Part shown: in pieces, positions 9,585-18,534 of the stretch
Layout: each line of letters opens with the position of its first letter
Position numbering within the stretch: position 1 is the first letter of the stretch
Source: Alteromonas sp. C1M14
GTDB taxonomy: Bacteria > Pseudomonadota > Gammaproteobacteria > Enterobacterales > Alteromonadaceae
Direction of reading: 5' to 3'
DNA: 64,000 nucleotides
Assembly (NCBI RefSeq): GCF_018860965.1
Contig: NZ_JAHKQF010000009.1
Span: 310,001 to 374,000, forward strand
Translations under genes and position numbers: made by a program
The notes under the pieces: generated by a model
Database searches by the model: none
Seen by the model: only the letters and a program-made list of their open reading frames with translations
Told to the model about the DNA's origin: nothing

Positions 9585-9640
9585 TTTACTTTTTCCTGTT
9601 GTATTTTGCTGGTTTGCCCATACCTGTAAGATTGCATTCA

Positions 9641-9665
9641 ATACTTGACTGTTTTAGTCAGGTAA
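9641..9665 (+). promoter_or_regulatory. IscR type-1 binding site over the nfuA promoter
   Basis: The 25-bp element fits the known IscR type-1 consensus at all but the last base: an ATA start, GACT, five A/T-rich bases, AGTC, then R-R-S-TA. It contains TTGACT (9645-9650), which can serve as a -35 box, with TGTTAT (9669-9674) as a -10 at 18 bp. Bound [2Fe-2S]-IscR would therefore block initiation of nfuA. The site lies 46 bases before the nfuA start. Confidence 0.75.
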
Positions 9666-9710
9666 ATTTGTTATTATATGCTCAATTAAGATGCAACGTA
9701 GGATTTGTTA

Positions 9711-10289
9711 ATGATTACTATATCAGAAGATGCGCAGGCTCACTTTGCAAAACTGTTGGAAAAACAAGATGCTGGGACGAACATCAGAGTGTTCGTGGTA
9801 AACCCCGGTACATCCACGGCAGAGTGCGGAGTCTCCTATTGCCCCCCTACAGCGGTTGAGCCGGGCGATATTCGTTTACCTTTCAATGGTTTCGATGCCG
9901 TTGTGGACGCAGAAAGTGCACCGTTTTTAGAAGAAGCAGAAATTGATTATGTCACCGACCAAATGGGGTCACAGTTAACCTTAAAGGCCCCCAATGCGAA
10001 GGCTCGCAAGGTTGATGATGACGCACCGCTTGTAGAGCGTGTGAGCTATGTTATCGAGTCAGAGGTTAACCCTCAACTGGCCAGTCATGGTGGCCAAGTG
10101 GTGCTGTTAGAAATTACTGAAGATGGCCATGCAGTGCTGCAATTTGGTGGCGGTTGTAACGGTTGTTCTATGGTAGATGTAACGCTAAAAGAAGGTATCG
10201 AGAAACAACTTCTTGAAAGTTTCCCTGGCGAACTAACCGGTGTGCGCGATGCCACCAGCCACGAAGCGGGCGAACACTCGTACTATTAA
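9711..10289 (+). CDS. nfuA: Fe-S biogenesis protein NfuA
   Basis: A 192-residue protein, nearly identical in layout to E. coli NfuA (191). Residues about 1-95 are the degenerate A-type scaffold domain ([29 protein letters not shown]); residues about 110-192 are the Nfu domain with GGGCNGCSM (Cys149, Cys152), which binds a [4Fe-4S] cluster between two subunits. It carries clusters to apo-proteins such as aconitase under oxidative stress or iron limitation, in the cytoplasm. ATG 9711 follows AGGA by 7 bases; an in-frame TTG two codons earlier is less likely. A near-perfect IscR site lies upstream. Confidence 0.97.
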   Translation: MITISEDAQAHFAKLLEKQDAGTNIRVFVVNPGTSTAECGVSYCPPTAVEPGDIRLPFNGFDAVVDAESAPFLEEAEIDYVTDQMGSQLTLKAPNAKARKVDDDAPLVERVSYVIESEVNPQLASHGGQVVLLEITEDGHAVLQFGGGCNGCSMVDVTLKEGIEKQLLESFPGELTGVRDATSHEAGEHSYY

Positions 10290-10295
10290 TTTATT

Positions 10296-10544
10296 ATGTC
10301 AACGCCTGAAGCCGAGTTAGCTCTACACCGCAGTTGGCACCGGTTTAAACTGGGTTTGATGATTTTTATTGCTGGTGCCACACTTTTACTCACGGTGGCT
10401 CAGCAACATCAAATATTGTATTTCCTTTCCATCGCCATTTTATTTATCGGGTTTGGCATTGCCATGACAGGCTACCTAGCGATTTTATGGCAACGTTTAA
10501 AGACCATGAATCCAGCTAAAAAACGTGATCATCCCGACGAATAA
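10296..10544 (+). CDS. Small two-helix membrane protein, unknown
   Basis: An 82-residue protein starting 6 bases after the nfuA stop, so probably in the same transcript. Two hydrophobic segments are clear (about residues 18-37, GLMIFIAGATLLLTVAQQ, and 42-66, LYFLSIAILFIGFGIAMTGYLAIL), with a basic cytoplasmic tail RLKTMNPAKKRD. I do not recognise the family. Its 3' end overlaps the convergent MATE gene by 29 bases. Confidence 0.65.
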   Translation: MSTPEAELALHRSWHRFKLGLMIFIAGATLLLTVAQQHQILYFLSIAILFIGFGIAMTGYLAILWQRLKTMNPAKKRDHPDE

Positions 10545-11847
10545 GCCTTAAAAAGCTATAGCCTAAGGTGACCCCTCGGGCGAAAAGAAATGCCAGTAAT
10601 GCATACCAAAGTGCTTTATTTCCTGCCCCACTTGCCAACCACCAAACGGGGAAATAAACAGCAAAAGCACTGATGATCATGGTATTGCGCATTTCTTTTG
10701 AGCGGGTTAACCCCACAAAAACCCCATCAAATAAAAAGCACCAGTGGGCCAATAAAGGCAACCACACCATCAGCGGTAAATATTCACCGGCAGCAAGTCT
10801 TAATGGGTGTAAATCGGTAAGTAACGCAATGATATGATCGCCAGCGAGCCAAAAAAGTAACGCATACCCAATGGCAAAGCACGAAGACCAAAACAATCCT
10901 CGCTGCGTGTTCTTGACCACCTGCTCTTTATCATTTGCCCCTTTAGCTTCACCAATTAAGGCTTCTACCGCCTGCGCAATACCATCAAGCCCTAGGGCTA
11001 CCAAAACAAAAAACTGCATAAGGATGGCATTTACCGCCGCCGCGGTTTCTCCCATTCTGGCACCTTGTAAGGTTAAAAATGCCAAACAAAGTTGAAGAGC
11101 CAAATTGCGTAGTAGAATATTGCTATTCAGTTTAAACAGAATTTTTCTGGCGGCACTGTTAAACCAAGACCAAGCGGGTTTTATTCCTTGGGTATGTTTA
11201 AACGCAACCCAAAAACCTAAGGTCATCATCGTATATTCAGCCAATACGCTGGCCAATGCCACACCCGCTACCCCCATATCCAATACGTAAACGAAAAGCA
11301 TATCCAACCCAACGTTTTGCAAATTCCCCACCACTTGGATCCACAAAACATGCTTGGTTTTTTGTTGGCCAACTAACCAACCAATAAGTACCAAGTTCAA
11401 CATGGCAGCTGGCGCACCCCACACCCGTACGTAAAAATACGACGATGTGTATTGAGCAACGTCTTGGGCGCTATCGGCGAGAAACTGCCCTGCGTCTAGT
11501 ATGGGTACCTGCAGTAACAAAATACCCAGCGCTAACAGGAGACTAATGGCTGATGTTTGCCACAACGCTTTTGCTGACAAGATGTGACTGGCGGTTTTGT
11601 CACCCTTTGCCTGGGCGCTTAGCCCAGTGGCTGACATCCTTAAAAAGCCACATACCCAATATATCTGCGTTAATATGAGGGTACCGATGGACGCGCCAGC
11701 TAACATAGCCGATGAATCCATATGCCCCATCACAGCCGTATCAACCAAACCTAATAATGGCGTGGTAATGTTGGCGAGAATCATGGGAAATGCTAATGTA
11801 AGCAGCGTCTTGTGTGCCGGCCAAGCAGCGGAAAATTGGGTCGTCAA
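10516..11847 (-). CDS. DinF-type MATE family efflux transporter
   Basis: A 443-residue polytopic membrane protein with the 12-helix MATE layout and the DinF-subfamily N-terminus (LAFPMILANITTPLLGLVDT, AVMGHMDSS, FLRMSATGLSAQAKG); E. coli DinF has 441 residues. MATE proteins export organic cations or metabolites by Na+ or H+ antiport in the inner membrane. The start is a TTG at 11847; an in-frame TAG shortly upstream leaves no ATG option before the first helix, so the start is somewhat uncertain. In E. coli dinF lies beside lexA and is SOS-controlled; here it is about 10 kb from lexA and has no CTGT-N8-ACAG box upstream. Confidence 0.88.
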   Translation of the reverse strand: MTTQFSAAWPAHKTLLTLAFPMILANITTPLLGLVDTAVMGHMDSSAMLAGASIGTLILTQIYWVCGFLRMSATGLSAQAKGDKTASHILSAKALWQTSAISLLLALGILLLQVPILDAGQFLADSAQDVAQYTSSYFYVRVWGAPAAMLNLVLIGWLVGQQKTKHVLWIQVVGNLQNVGLDMLFVYVLDMGVAGVALASVLAEYTMMTLGFWVAFKHTQGIKPAWSWFNSAARKILFKLNSNILLRNLALQLCLAFLTLQGARMGETAAAVNAILMQFFVLVALGLDGIAQAVEALIGEAKGANDKEQVVKNTQRGLFWSSCFAIGYALLFWLAGDHIIALLTDLHPLRLAAGEYLPLMVWLPLLAHWCFLFDGVFVGLTRSKEMRNTMIISAFAVYFPVWWLASGAGNKALWYALLAFLFARGVTLGYSFLRLIRRDDHVF

Positions 11848-11875
11848 CAGAATCTAATAGTGGAAAAATATATTT

Positions 11876-12958
11876 ATGAAGTTTATCAGAATTTGGCCCC
11901 GTTCACAGATCACAAATTATCTTGTTAGCTTACTGTTCCTGTGTTCTGTTTCAGCGGTGCAGGCAGCCCAGACCAATAGCGCCGTAATATTACTCTACCA
12001 TCATGTTTCAGACACCACGCCTAAAAGTACCAGCGTGAGTCCTGCTACCTTTGAAACCCACATGCGTTATGTCGCCGAGCACTACACGGTACTGCCATTA
12101 TCGGAAATTATCGCAGCCATTAAATCCAATACACCATTGCCAGATAAAGCCATGGCCATCACCTTCGACGATGGGTACGCCAATATCCTGACCAACGGCC
12201 ACCCCATTTTGGCCCAATATCAGCTGCCTTACACGGTGTTTATTAATCCAGATGAAATTGGCAAACAACGAAACCAACTCACCTGGCAGCAAATTAAGCA
12301 GATGACAAACGAAGGGGTTGAGTTTGCAAACCATACCCTGGATCACCTGCATATGCTTGAGCGGTTGCCGGGAGAAAACGAACAAGACTGGTTAGCACGC
12401 ATTTGGAAAAATGTTGAAGATGCTGAGTCGCAAATAGCGGAAAAAACCGGGCAATCATTGAAATTTCTCGCATACCCCTTTGGTGAATACAACCAAGCAT
12501 TAGCGCAAAAAGTATCCGAAGAAGGCTACATTGGGTTTGGGCAGCATTCAGGCGCCGTGAGTCAATACAGTAATTTAGCGGCATTGCCCCGTTTTCCTGC
12601 TGCCGGTCCCTATGCAAATATGAAATCGCTGAAAGTGAAGATGGCCAGCTTGTCGATGCCCGTTGTCTCCACAACGTTAACCAACCCAGAACGGGCGTCG
12701 TCATCGCTCACCGCTGCCCAAAGCATTACCTTAGACGGAGATGACGTAGGACTCAGTCAGGCAGCTTGCTACTTTTTAGGGGAAAAAATGCCGGTGAAAA
12801 CCGATGCGAAAACCCTAACCTATACGCTAACCGCACAATTACCCACAGGTCGCTCTCGGGTAAACTGTACAGCCCCTTCTCATTCCCAGCCTGGCCGGTA
12901 TTATTGGTTTTCCCAGCCGTTTTTTGTTGCTAGAGAGGATGGCTCATACCCAGACTAG
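11876..12958 (+). CDS. Exported polysaccharide deacetylase (CE4/NodB domain)
   Basis: A 360-residue protein with a signal peptide (hydrophobic LVSLLFLCSVSAVQA, residues about 16-30). The NodB domain (about 35-235) shows LLYHHVS, the metal-binding AITFDDGYANI, and HTLDHLHML, which supplies the His pair of the HxxxH-type metal site, then LAYPFGEYN. A separate beta-rich C-terminal segment (about 260-360) with two Cys could form a small domain. These enzymes remove N- or O-acetyl groups from cell-wall or exopolysaccharide sugars; the substrate here cannot be told. Divergent from the MATE gene, 28 bases between starts; the stop is directly followed by the stop of the convergent GNAT gene. Confidence 0.87.
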   Translation: MKFIRIWPRSQITNYLVSLLFLCSVSAVQAAQTNSAVILLYHHVSDTTPKSTSVSPATFETHMRYVAEHYTVLPLSEIIAAIKSNTPLPDKAMAITFDDGYANILTNGHPILAQYQLPYTVFINPDEIGKQRNQLTWQQIKQMTNEGVEFANHTLDHLHMLERLPGENEQDWLARIWKNVEDAESQIAEKTGQSLKFLAYPFGEYNQALAQKVSEEGYIGFGQHSGAVSQYSNLAALPRFPAAGPYANMKSLKVKMASLSMPVVSTTLTNPERASSSLTAAQSITLDGDDVGLSQAACYFLGEKMPVKTDAKTLTYTLTAQLPTGRSRVNCTAPSHSQPGRYYWFSQPFFVAREDGSYPD

Positions 12959-13558
12959 TTATGGTAGCGGCGCGATCCCTTTTGCCAATTGAATGAAAGG
13001 AGGGATAGCCTGCTGCTCTCTAAAGCCAAGAGCATAATAAAATGCCAAGGCTTTTTCATTCGCCTGTTCCACATCTAGTACCAAGGCTAACTTGCCTAGC
13101 TCGCGGGCATACTGCTCCATAAATCGGATCATCGCCGTCCCCACGCCCATGCGGCGGGCTCCTGCGGCCACGGCGATGTGACCGATACACAATTCGAGCG
13201 CCATGGGCGAATTAAGTGCGACTGAATATTGTTGACTTCGCATAACCACATCAAGGGCCATATCGAGGCCATAGTAATCGGTTATGGCAAGCAGGGTGTC
13301 ACGGTCAAAGTTATCAGGTAAATGGTCATGCCAGCACGAGATAATGCCGACGACGTCATTGTTATGACAGGCTAACCAATGGTTCGCAAAGCCGTATTGC
13401 CCCAGCCCTCGAAGCCAGGCAGCGTGAAGAAAACCCAAAGCATCTTCATGCTCTCCGTTTCCGAATATAGATACTAATAAATGCTCTCCAGCTTCTAAAA
13501 GTAAAGGAACGGCTAAATTCACGTCCTTTGCTGTGGCTTGCCTTACAACTACGGTCAT
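12959..13558 (-). CDS. GNAT-family N-acetyltransferase
   Basis: A 199-residue protein with the GNAT fold: N-terminal VVVRQATAKDVNLAVPLLLE, the acetyl-CoA pyrophosphate loop AAGARRMGVGTAMI (about residue 131) and the closing strand LALVLDVEQANEKALAFYYALGF. The substrate is unknown. It starts 5 bases after the SCO1 gene stop on the same strand, so it could be the last gene of the cytochrome oxidase operon, although no functional link is evident. Confidence 0.82.
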   Translation of the reverse strand: MTVVVRQATAKDVNLAVPLLLEAGEHLLVSIFGNGEHEDALGFLHAAWLRGLGQYGFANHWLACHNNDVVGIISCWHDHLPDNFDRDTLLAITDYYGLDMALDVVMRSQQYSVALNSPMALELCIGHIAVAAGARRMGVGTAMIRFMEQYARELGKLALVLDVEQANEKALAFYYALGFREQQAIPPFIQLAKGIAPLP

Positions 13559-13563
13559 AACTA

Positions 13564-14208
13564 CTAATGAAGTGACACAATCTCTGGCATATCGGCAAGA
13601 ATCTGCTCGGAATCACTGATTGCTAACTTCCCAGGCTCCATTATTGGTTTAAATCGCCCGACAACTTGAGCATCGGGATTGATGAGCACCACGGAAGCAC
13701 TATGATCGACTAAATAGTCAGGTTTTTCCGTGTCACCCGTTAAGGCATACATCAATCCGAGGTTCCTGACAAGGGGAAATAAAACCGTGTGCGGCCCCGT
13801 GGCCGCCTGAAATTCTTTATTGAAAAATCCAACATAGCTGTTAAGCCTTTGTATATTATCTCTTTTTGGGTCTACAGACAAAAATAAAACTTTCACTGGG
13901 TGGTCGGAGGTTATAGACGAAAGTTCACCCCACACTTTATTTAAGGAGGCCATAGTCGTAGGGCATACGTCAGGACAATAGGTATACCCCACAAAGACCA
14001 AGGTCCACGCATTTTGCAAGCTTTCACGGGTAAAGGGTTGCCCATGACTATTGGTCAGTGAAAACGGGGCGATGTCCCGAGGTTCTGGGTAATACTGGAA
14101 ATACTTTACAGCAGGGGAAGACTGGGGAGGTGCAATATAAAGCGCACCCACAATGCCGGCAACCAAAGCAACCAGTGCAATGATGCCTACGACGTATTTT
14201 TGATTCAT
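13564..14208 (-). CDS. SCO1/SenC/PrrC family copper chaperone
   Basis: A 214-residue protein with an N-terminal anchor (residues about 5-25) and a thioredoxin-like domain carrying the copper-binding motif [11 protein letters not shown] (Cys78, Cys82) and the third ligand His in [11 protein letters not shown] (about residue 168). It delivers copper to the CuA centre of cytochrome oxidase subunit II on the periplasmic side. Its start overlaps the ctaB stop by four bases (ATGA), so translation is coupled. It is the end of the oxidase assembly operon. Confidence 0.93.
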   Translation of the reverse strand: MNQKYVVGIIALVALVAGIVGALYIAPPQSSPAVKYFQYYPEPRDIAPFSLTNSHGQPFTRESLQNAWTLVFVGYTYCPDVCPTTMASLNKVWGELSSITSDHPVKVLFLSVDPKRDNIQRLNSYVGFFNKEFQAATGPHTVLFPLVRNLGLMYALTGDTEKPDYLVDHSASVVLINPDAQVVGRFKPIMEPGKLAISDSEQILADMPEIVSLH

Positions 14209-15122
14209 AAGCTCAACGGTAAATAGTGATCCACGAGTAATACCACAAACAATAGCATGAGATGTAAGATGGAATAGCGAAATGTTTTTATCGCGGTATC
14301 TTCTTTACAGGCATATTTTAATCGGCAAGCCCACACAACAAAGCCGGCGTTAAGGGCTAAAGAACCGATTAAATAAATAAGATGAGACATGCCCACAAGG
14401 TAAGGTAGCAAACAAACCAGTACCAATAAAATGGTGTAACCGAGTACCGAGGTTTTAGTAAATTCAATACCGTGGGTCACAGGTAGCATGGGCACTTTGG
14501 CTCGCGCATAATCCTTTTCTCGATGGATGGCCAACGCCCAAAAGTGGGGGGGTGTCCAAGTAAAGATAATCAATACCAGCAACAAAGCGTGGGCATGTAT
14601 TTCATTGGTAACCGCAGTCCAACCCAATAAAGGCGGGGCAGCCCCGGCAAGCCCTCCAATGACAATATTCTGAGGCGTGGCCCGTTTTAAAAACATGGTG
14701 TAGATCACAGCATAGCCCACCAGGCTTGCCAAGGTGAGCATGGCCGTTAATTCATTAACAAAGAACCACAATAACCCAAAGCCGGATGCACCAAGTGCAA
14801 AGGCAAATAGCAAGGCCCGCGACACTGACACTTTCCCCTTTACCACCGGGCGGTTTACCGTGCGCGCCATCAACCCATCGATACGATGATCAACCACATG
14901 ATTGATGACCGCGGCGGCGGAGGCTATCATGCCGATACCGACAATACCTGACAGTAAAATCCAACCATCAACCCACGTGTCGGTGGCTAAACACATCCCA
15001 ACTAAGGCGGTTAACAGTAGTAACAACACCACTTTAGGCTTGGTTAATTCATAATAATCACGCCACGTTGTCGGAGCAACATGATTGGCTTGTTCAGAAT
15101 ATGCCAACAGGGTTTTAGCCAT
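14205..15122 (-). CDS. cyoE: Protoheme IX farnesyltransferase (heme O synthase)
   Basis: A 305-residue UbiA-superfamily membrane enzyme (also called CtaB). It has the prenyl-diphosphate-binding region [20 protein letters not shown] followed by RPVVKGKVS near residue 75-95, and a second acidic loop [16 protein letters not shown]. About nine hydrophobic helices are visible. It adds a farnesyl chain to heme b, giving heme O, the substrate of CtaA just upstream in the operon. The start overlaps the ctaA stop by 8 bases. Confidence 0.95.
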   Translation of the reverse strand: MAKTLLAYSEQANHVAPTTWRDYYELTKPKVVLLLLLTALVGMCLATDTWVDGWILLSGIVGIGMIASAAAVINHVVDHRIDGLMARTVNRPVVKGKVSVSRALLFAFALGASGFGLLWFFVNELTAMLTLASLVGYAVIYTMFLKRATPQNIVIGGLAGAAPPLLGWTAVTNEIHAHALLLVLIIFTWTPPHFWALAIHREKDYARAKVPMLPVTHGIEFTKTSVLGYTILLVLVCLLPYLVGMSHLIYLIGSLALNAGFVVWACRLKYACKEDTAIKTFRYSILHLMLLFVVLLVDHYLPLSL

Positions 15123-16104
15123 GAGCTTCTCCTTGCATCCGTGATACCTGATAGGTTATCCACACCATTACCAGCAACAAACAGGCGGCCACAAGATTAT
15201 GTGCCACCGCCACTAACACGGGTAAGCTCAGTACGATGTTGCTAACCCCGAGAGTGACTTGCAGCATAAGTACGCCAATTAAAACCATCGCTGCGGTTTT
15301 TAAAGGCGCAGATACGTTTCGACTATATAAGCGAAAGCCTAACCACAATAAATATAAAAAGGTGATCACCGCGCCCCCACGATGGACAATATGCATGGTC
15401 ATTCTTTCGCCATAACCATGAGCGCCATATTCGTAGGTTTCAGCATAAGGCACACTAAACGCACCAGAAAAATCCAACCGTTGTGCCCAGCCGTCTTCAC
15501 AAACCGGAAAATCCGTACACGCCAGCGCCGCATAGTTTGCCGATGTCCATCCGCCTAACCCAATTTGTAGCAGCAATATGCCTAACCCCAATAGGGCAAA
15601 CTTCGTTAGGCTATTTATTCTGCGCGGCGCTTGCCTGTAGCGCTCTCGTAGTTTCAAATGCAGTAAGAACAACCCCGCTAACAAAGTAAAGCCACCGAGT
15701 AAGTGGCCCATTACGATCACCGGCAGAAGGTTCATCGTAACGGTCCACATGCCTAATGCGGCCTGAAAAATTACCAGTGCAGCAAGAAACAGGGGTAACC
15801 GCACAGACTGCCCTTGATGACGCTGCCGAATCGCCACCAGAGCAATAGCAAAAATACACAGCCCTAATGCACCGGCAAAATACCGATGGATCATTTCGTT
15901 CCACGCTTTTGCCGGTTCCACCGGGCGCTCTGGGAACGCCTGATTAGCCGCTTCAATATGCGCCTCCTGCATAGGTACGCTGAGCAAGCCGTAGCAACCG
16001 GGCCAATCCGGGCAACCTAACCCGGCATCGGTAAGACGGGTATAAGCGCCCAGTACAATCACCACAACCGCTAACAATAAACTGAACAACACCAGTTTTT
16101 TCAT
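15115..16104 (-). CDS. ctaA: Heme A synthase (COX15/CtaA family)
   Basis: A 329-residue, eight-helix membrane protein. It opens with the family signature [22 protein letters not shown], has conserved heme-ligand His residues in [25 protein letters not shown] and VAHNLVAA, and a periplasmic Cys pair ([14 protein letters not shown]). It oxidises heme O to heme A for the aa3 oxidase. I chose ATG 16104 over GTG 16113 because AGGTG lies 6 bases before the ATG, whereas the GTG would sit inside that ribosome site. Confidence 0.94.
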   Translation of the reverse strand: MKKLVLFSLLLAVVVIVLGAYTRLTDAGLGCPDWPGCYGLLSVPMQEAHIEAANQAFPERPVEPAKAWNEMIHRYFAGALGLCIFAIALVAIRQRHQGQSVRLPLFLAALVIFQAALGMWTVTMNLLPVIVMGHLLGGFTLLAGLFLLHLKLRERYRQAPRRINSLTKFALLGLGILLLQIGLGGWTSANYAALACTDFPVCEDGWAQRLDFSGAFSVPYAETYEYGAHGYGERMTMHIVHRGGAVITFLYLLWLGFRLYSRNVSAPLKTAAMVLIGVLMLQVTLGVSNIVLSLPVLVAVAHNLVAACLLLVMVWITYQVSRMQGEAHG

Positions 16105-16113
16105 TTTATTCAC

Positions 16114-16671
16114 CTATCCAATACGGGATAACTTCAGTAGCTTTTTAACATCCGCAAGTATGTTTCTGCTGCTTTGCACGGCGGCCTGTTTATCAGCGAA
16201 TATGGGGTAGCGAAGCATGGCGTTATTTAAGGTATCTACCAACAAGATCGCTTTGGTATCATTGGGTTCAAGCACTTGATGAACATTCGTAGAGGCAACA
16301 TTCACCATATGAAAGCGGTTATCTTGCCGCAACTGCTTAACCATGCTCGGATCACTTCGGTGCGTAACTAGCACTGTCGCTTGCGCACGATCATTTTCTC
16401 GACCTAGGGCAACCCACACCTGCCTGATGCTATAAATGGCATTCTCACAGGCGCTGTCACATTGCTCGGGCACAAAATACACAATTCGCCACTTGGGCGC
16501 TTCCTGCGCAAACACTGCGCCTAAGTCTCGTACCGGTTGCAACAATTCACCTTTATTTGTAGATGCGCTATTAAACCAACCATTATCCAAAGCCAACTTG
16601 GCAACCAGCACCGGCATAACAAAGACAAAAAACACCCCGATTAAGGTGATCTTACTGCGTTTCTGGGACAT
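16114..16671 (-). CDS. Unknown membrane-anchored protein of the cytochrome oxidase operon
   Basis: A 185-residue protein with one N-terminal anchor (residues about 10-28, ITLIGVFFVFVMPVLVAKLAL) and a soluble periplasmic domain. The motif VYFVPEQCDSACENAIYSIR has a CxxxC pair placed like that of SCO/thioredoxin-fold copper chaperones, followed by a beta-rich stretch and a helical end (SSRNILADVKKLLKL). It has no name I can give. Its position between SURF1 and ctaA, with gaps of 5 and 9 bases, makes a role in oxidase copper or redox assembly likely; this is inference from context and the Cys pair. Confidence 0.8.
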   Translation of the reverse strand: MSQKRSKITLIGVFFVFVMPVLVAKLALDNGWFNSASTNKGELLQPVRDLGAVFAQEAPKWRIVYFVPEQCDSACENAIYSIRQVWVALGRENDRAQATVLVTHRSDPSMVKQLRQDNRFHMVNVASTNVHQVLEPNDTKAILLVDTLNNAMLRYPIFADKQAAVQSSRNILADVKKLLKLSRIG

Positions 16672-16676
16672 GGCCC

Positions 16677-17387
16677 TTACCCCTTATTTTTCGATGTTAA
16701 TGCGAAATACCCCACCATCCCGGCAGCCGCGGCAAGCCCGAACCATTGAATGGCGTAGCCAAGGTGTTTTTGCGGCGGCATGACAACAGGTTGCCAACTA
16801 CGGACAAATTCCCCTTCTGTGGGCGTTGTTAACTCAACCACAAAGGGCGCGATATTCATGCCGGTTAACTTGCGAATAAAGGCGATATCAACTTGTTGAA
16901 TAATGGCGGGAAACGCCGCACCTGCGGTGAGGGTTTCCCTTACCACTGGATTGTTTTGCGGCACCGTGATGCGGCCATGAAAATGGCGAAACCCTTGTCG
17001 AATATTCACCCTTGGCAAATATTCTCGGCTGAGAGGCGCCTCTACCCAGCCAAAATTGACAAGGACAATACCTTCGTTAGTTACCACAGGGGCAATGATA
17101 TCGAACCCCACTCGCCCACTTTCTACGCGATTATCTAGATACAACAATTGGCTCGTATCCACTTCACCGTTAAATCCCACTTGATAATCCCGAATATCCT
17201 CTCGTCGCGGATCCAATGCATCTAGCGAAATTGCACTTTGCTGACTTTTTTGGGTTATGCTGGCTAAACGGATTTCTTTTTGGTGCATTCGATCTAACTG
17301 CCAAAAACCAAGACAAATCATGGCAATAATTGCCATGCCAATGAGGGCTGTCGTGGGAAACAATGTGTATCTTTCATTTATATTCAT
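16677..17387 (-). CDS. SURF1 family cytochrome oxidase assembly protein
   Basis: A 236-residue protein with the SURF1 layout: one transmembrane helix near each end (about 13-30 and 214-231) flanking a periplasmic domain. Family marks are LGFWQLDRMHQKEIRL at the N-terminus, the VLVNFGWVEAP strand, and HLGYAIQWFGLAAA at the C-terminal helix. SURF1 helps insert or hold heme A during assembly of subunit I. It is divergent from the DUF2909 gene, with 30 bases between starts. Confidence 0.92.
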   Translation of the reverse strand: MNINERYTLFPTTALIGMAIIAMICLGFWQLDRMHQKEIRLASITQKSQQSAISLDALDPRREDIRDYQVGFNGEVDTSQLLYLDNRVESGRVGFDIIAPVVTNEGIVLVNFGWVEAPLSREYLPRVNIRQGFRHFHGRITVPQNNPVVRETLTAGAAFPAIIQQVDIAFIRKLTGMNIAPFVVELTTPTEGEFVRSWQPVVMPPQKHLGYAIQWFGLAAAAGMVGYFALTSKNKG

Positions 17388-17417
17388 GACTGCTTTGCTC
17401 CACCATAGGAGAAGAAA

Positions 17418-17627
17418 ATGACGATAAAAATTATTCTTGTCTGCTTACTTATCTATATGATTTTAAATTTATTTCTAGCAATGAAAGCGATGATGAAAAA
17501 CGATCCTAACGGCCCTCCTATGAGTAAATATATTGGCCGCCGGGTTTTTACCTCTGTGGCTATCGTTGTGCTCATTTTGATCGCATTGGCTACTGGATTA
17601 ATAACCCCTAATCCTCGCCCGTACTAA
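17418..17627 (+). CDS. DUF2909 family twin-transmembrane protein
   Basis: A 69-residue protein with two helices (about 4-24 and 45-64) around a short basic loop (NDPNGPPMSKYIGRRVFTSV), the hallmark of DUF2909. A strong Shine-Dalgarno AGGAGA precedes ATG 17418 by 6-7 bases. It is encoded on the plus strand inside an otherwise minus-strand oxidase cluster, between coxC and SURF1; the same company is seen in other gammaproteobacteria. Function unknown, presumably linked to the oxidase. Confidence 0.85.
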   Translation: MTIKIILVCLLIYMILNLFLAMKAMMKNDPNGPPMSKYIGRRVFTSVAIVVLILIALATGLITPNPRPY

Positions 17628-17637
17628 CGGGCTGGCT

Positions 17638-18516
17638 CTACAACACATACACAAATAGAAACAGCATCACCCACACCACATCAACGAAATGCCAATACCA
17701 ACTGCCGGCCTGAAATGCGAAGTGGTTGTGGGGCGTAAAGTGGCCTTTAAGAACTCGGAAAAAAAGCACAATCAGCAATAGTGTGCCTAAGGTGACATGC
17801 ATGCCATGGAACCCCGTGAGCATAAAAAAGGTATTGCCATAAACCCCAGATTGAAGGGTTAGCCCTAACTCGTGGTATGCATGGATGTACTCTTCTACCT
17901 GCAAAGTCAAAAAGCCCAAGCCAAGTAAAATAGTGACACCCAACATAATGGTTAATTGCTTACGCTTGCCTTGCTCTAGTCCCACATGCGCGAAGTGCAA
18001 GGTTACTGACGAAATGAGCAGAATAATGGTATTAAAGGTGGGTAAACCCGTAGCCTGCATTTGTTGTGTTGTGGTGCCTCCTGGTGTCGATAAAAGGGGC
18101 CATATGGCATTAAAACTCGGCCACAGCACCTCGTTGGTCATGGCATTGTTTGAAGCGCCCCCCAGCCAAGGCACAGAAATCATACGGGCATAGAACAAAG
18201 CACCAAAAAATGCGGCAAAAAACATCACTTCAGAGAAGATAAACCAACTCATCCCCTGGCGATAAGAACGTCCTAGCTGGTCGCTATATAAACCACTCAT
18301 GGACTCATCAATCTGATTTTTAAACCACCCGAAAAGCATCACTAGCAAAGTGAGAATGCCTAACCCGAGTACACGACTACCAAACCCTTGCTCGCCATTA
18401 CTGTTGTCGATGACCGTATATGCTGCTCCCACGGCAATTAAGAACAACGCCACTGCACCGACGATGGGCCATGGACTTTGCGCTGGTACGTAATACCGCT
18501 GATATTCTTGCTGCAT
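17638..18516 (-). CDS. coxC: Cytochrome c oxidase subunit III
   Basis: A 292-residue seven-helix membrane subunit. Family marks include YRQGMSWFIFSEVMFFAAFF (helix with the conserved Glu), TLHFAHVGLEQGKRKQL, the lipid- and proton-pathway region FFMLTGFHGMHVTLGTLLL, and the end FQAGSWYWHFVDVVWVMLF. Subunit III stabilises proton uptake to the catalytic core. Its stop is 10 bases from that of the convergent DUF2909 gene. Confidence 0.96.
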   Translation of the reverse strand: MQQEYQRYYVPAQSPWPIVGAVALFLIAVGAAYTVIDNSNGEQGFGSRVLGLGILTLLVMLFGWFKNQIDESMSGLYSDQLGRSYRQGMSWFIFSEVMFFAAFFGALFYARMISVPWLGGASNNAMTNEVLWPSFNAIWPLLSTPGGTTTQQMQATGLPTFNTIILLISSVTLHFAHVGLEQGKRKQLTIMLGVTILLGLGFLTLQVEEYIHAYHELGLTLQSGVYGNTFFMLTGFHGMHVTLGTLLLIVLFFRVLKGHFTPHNHFAFQAGSWYWHFVDVVWVMLFLFVYVL

Positions 18517-18534
18517 AGTGACTCTCCTTCCTGT

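Noticed and set aside
11848..11875. SOS box at the DinF-type MATE gene
   Set aside because: No CTGT-N8-ACAG match was found in the short gap before the gene, unlike E. coli dinF, which is in the lexA operon.
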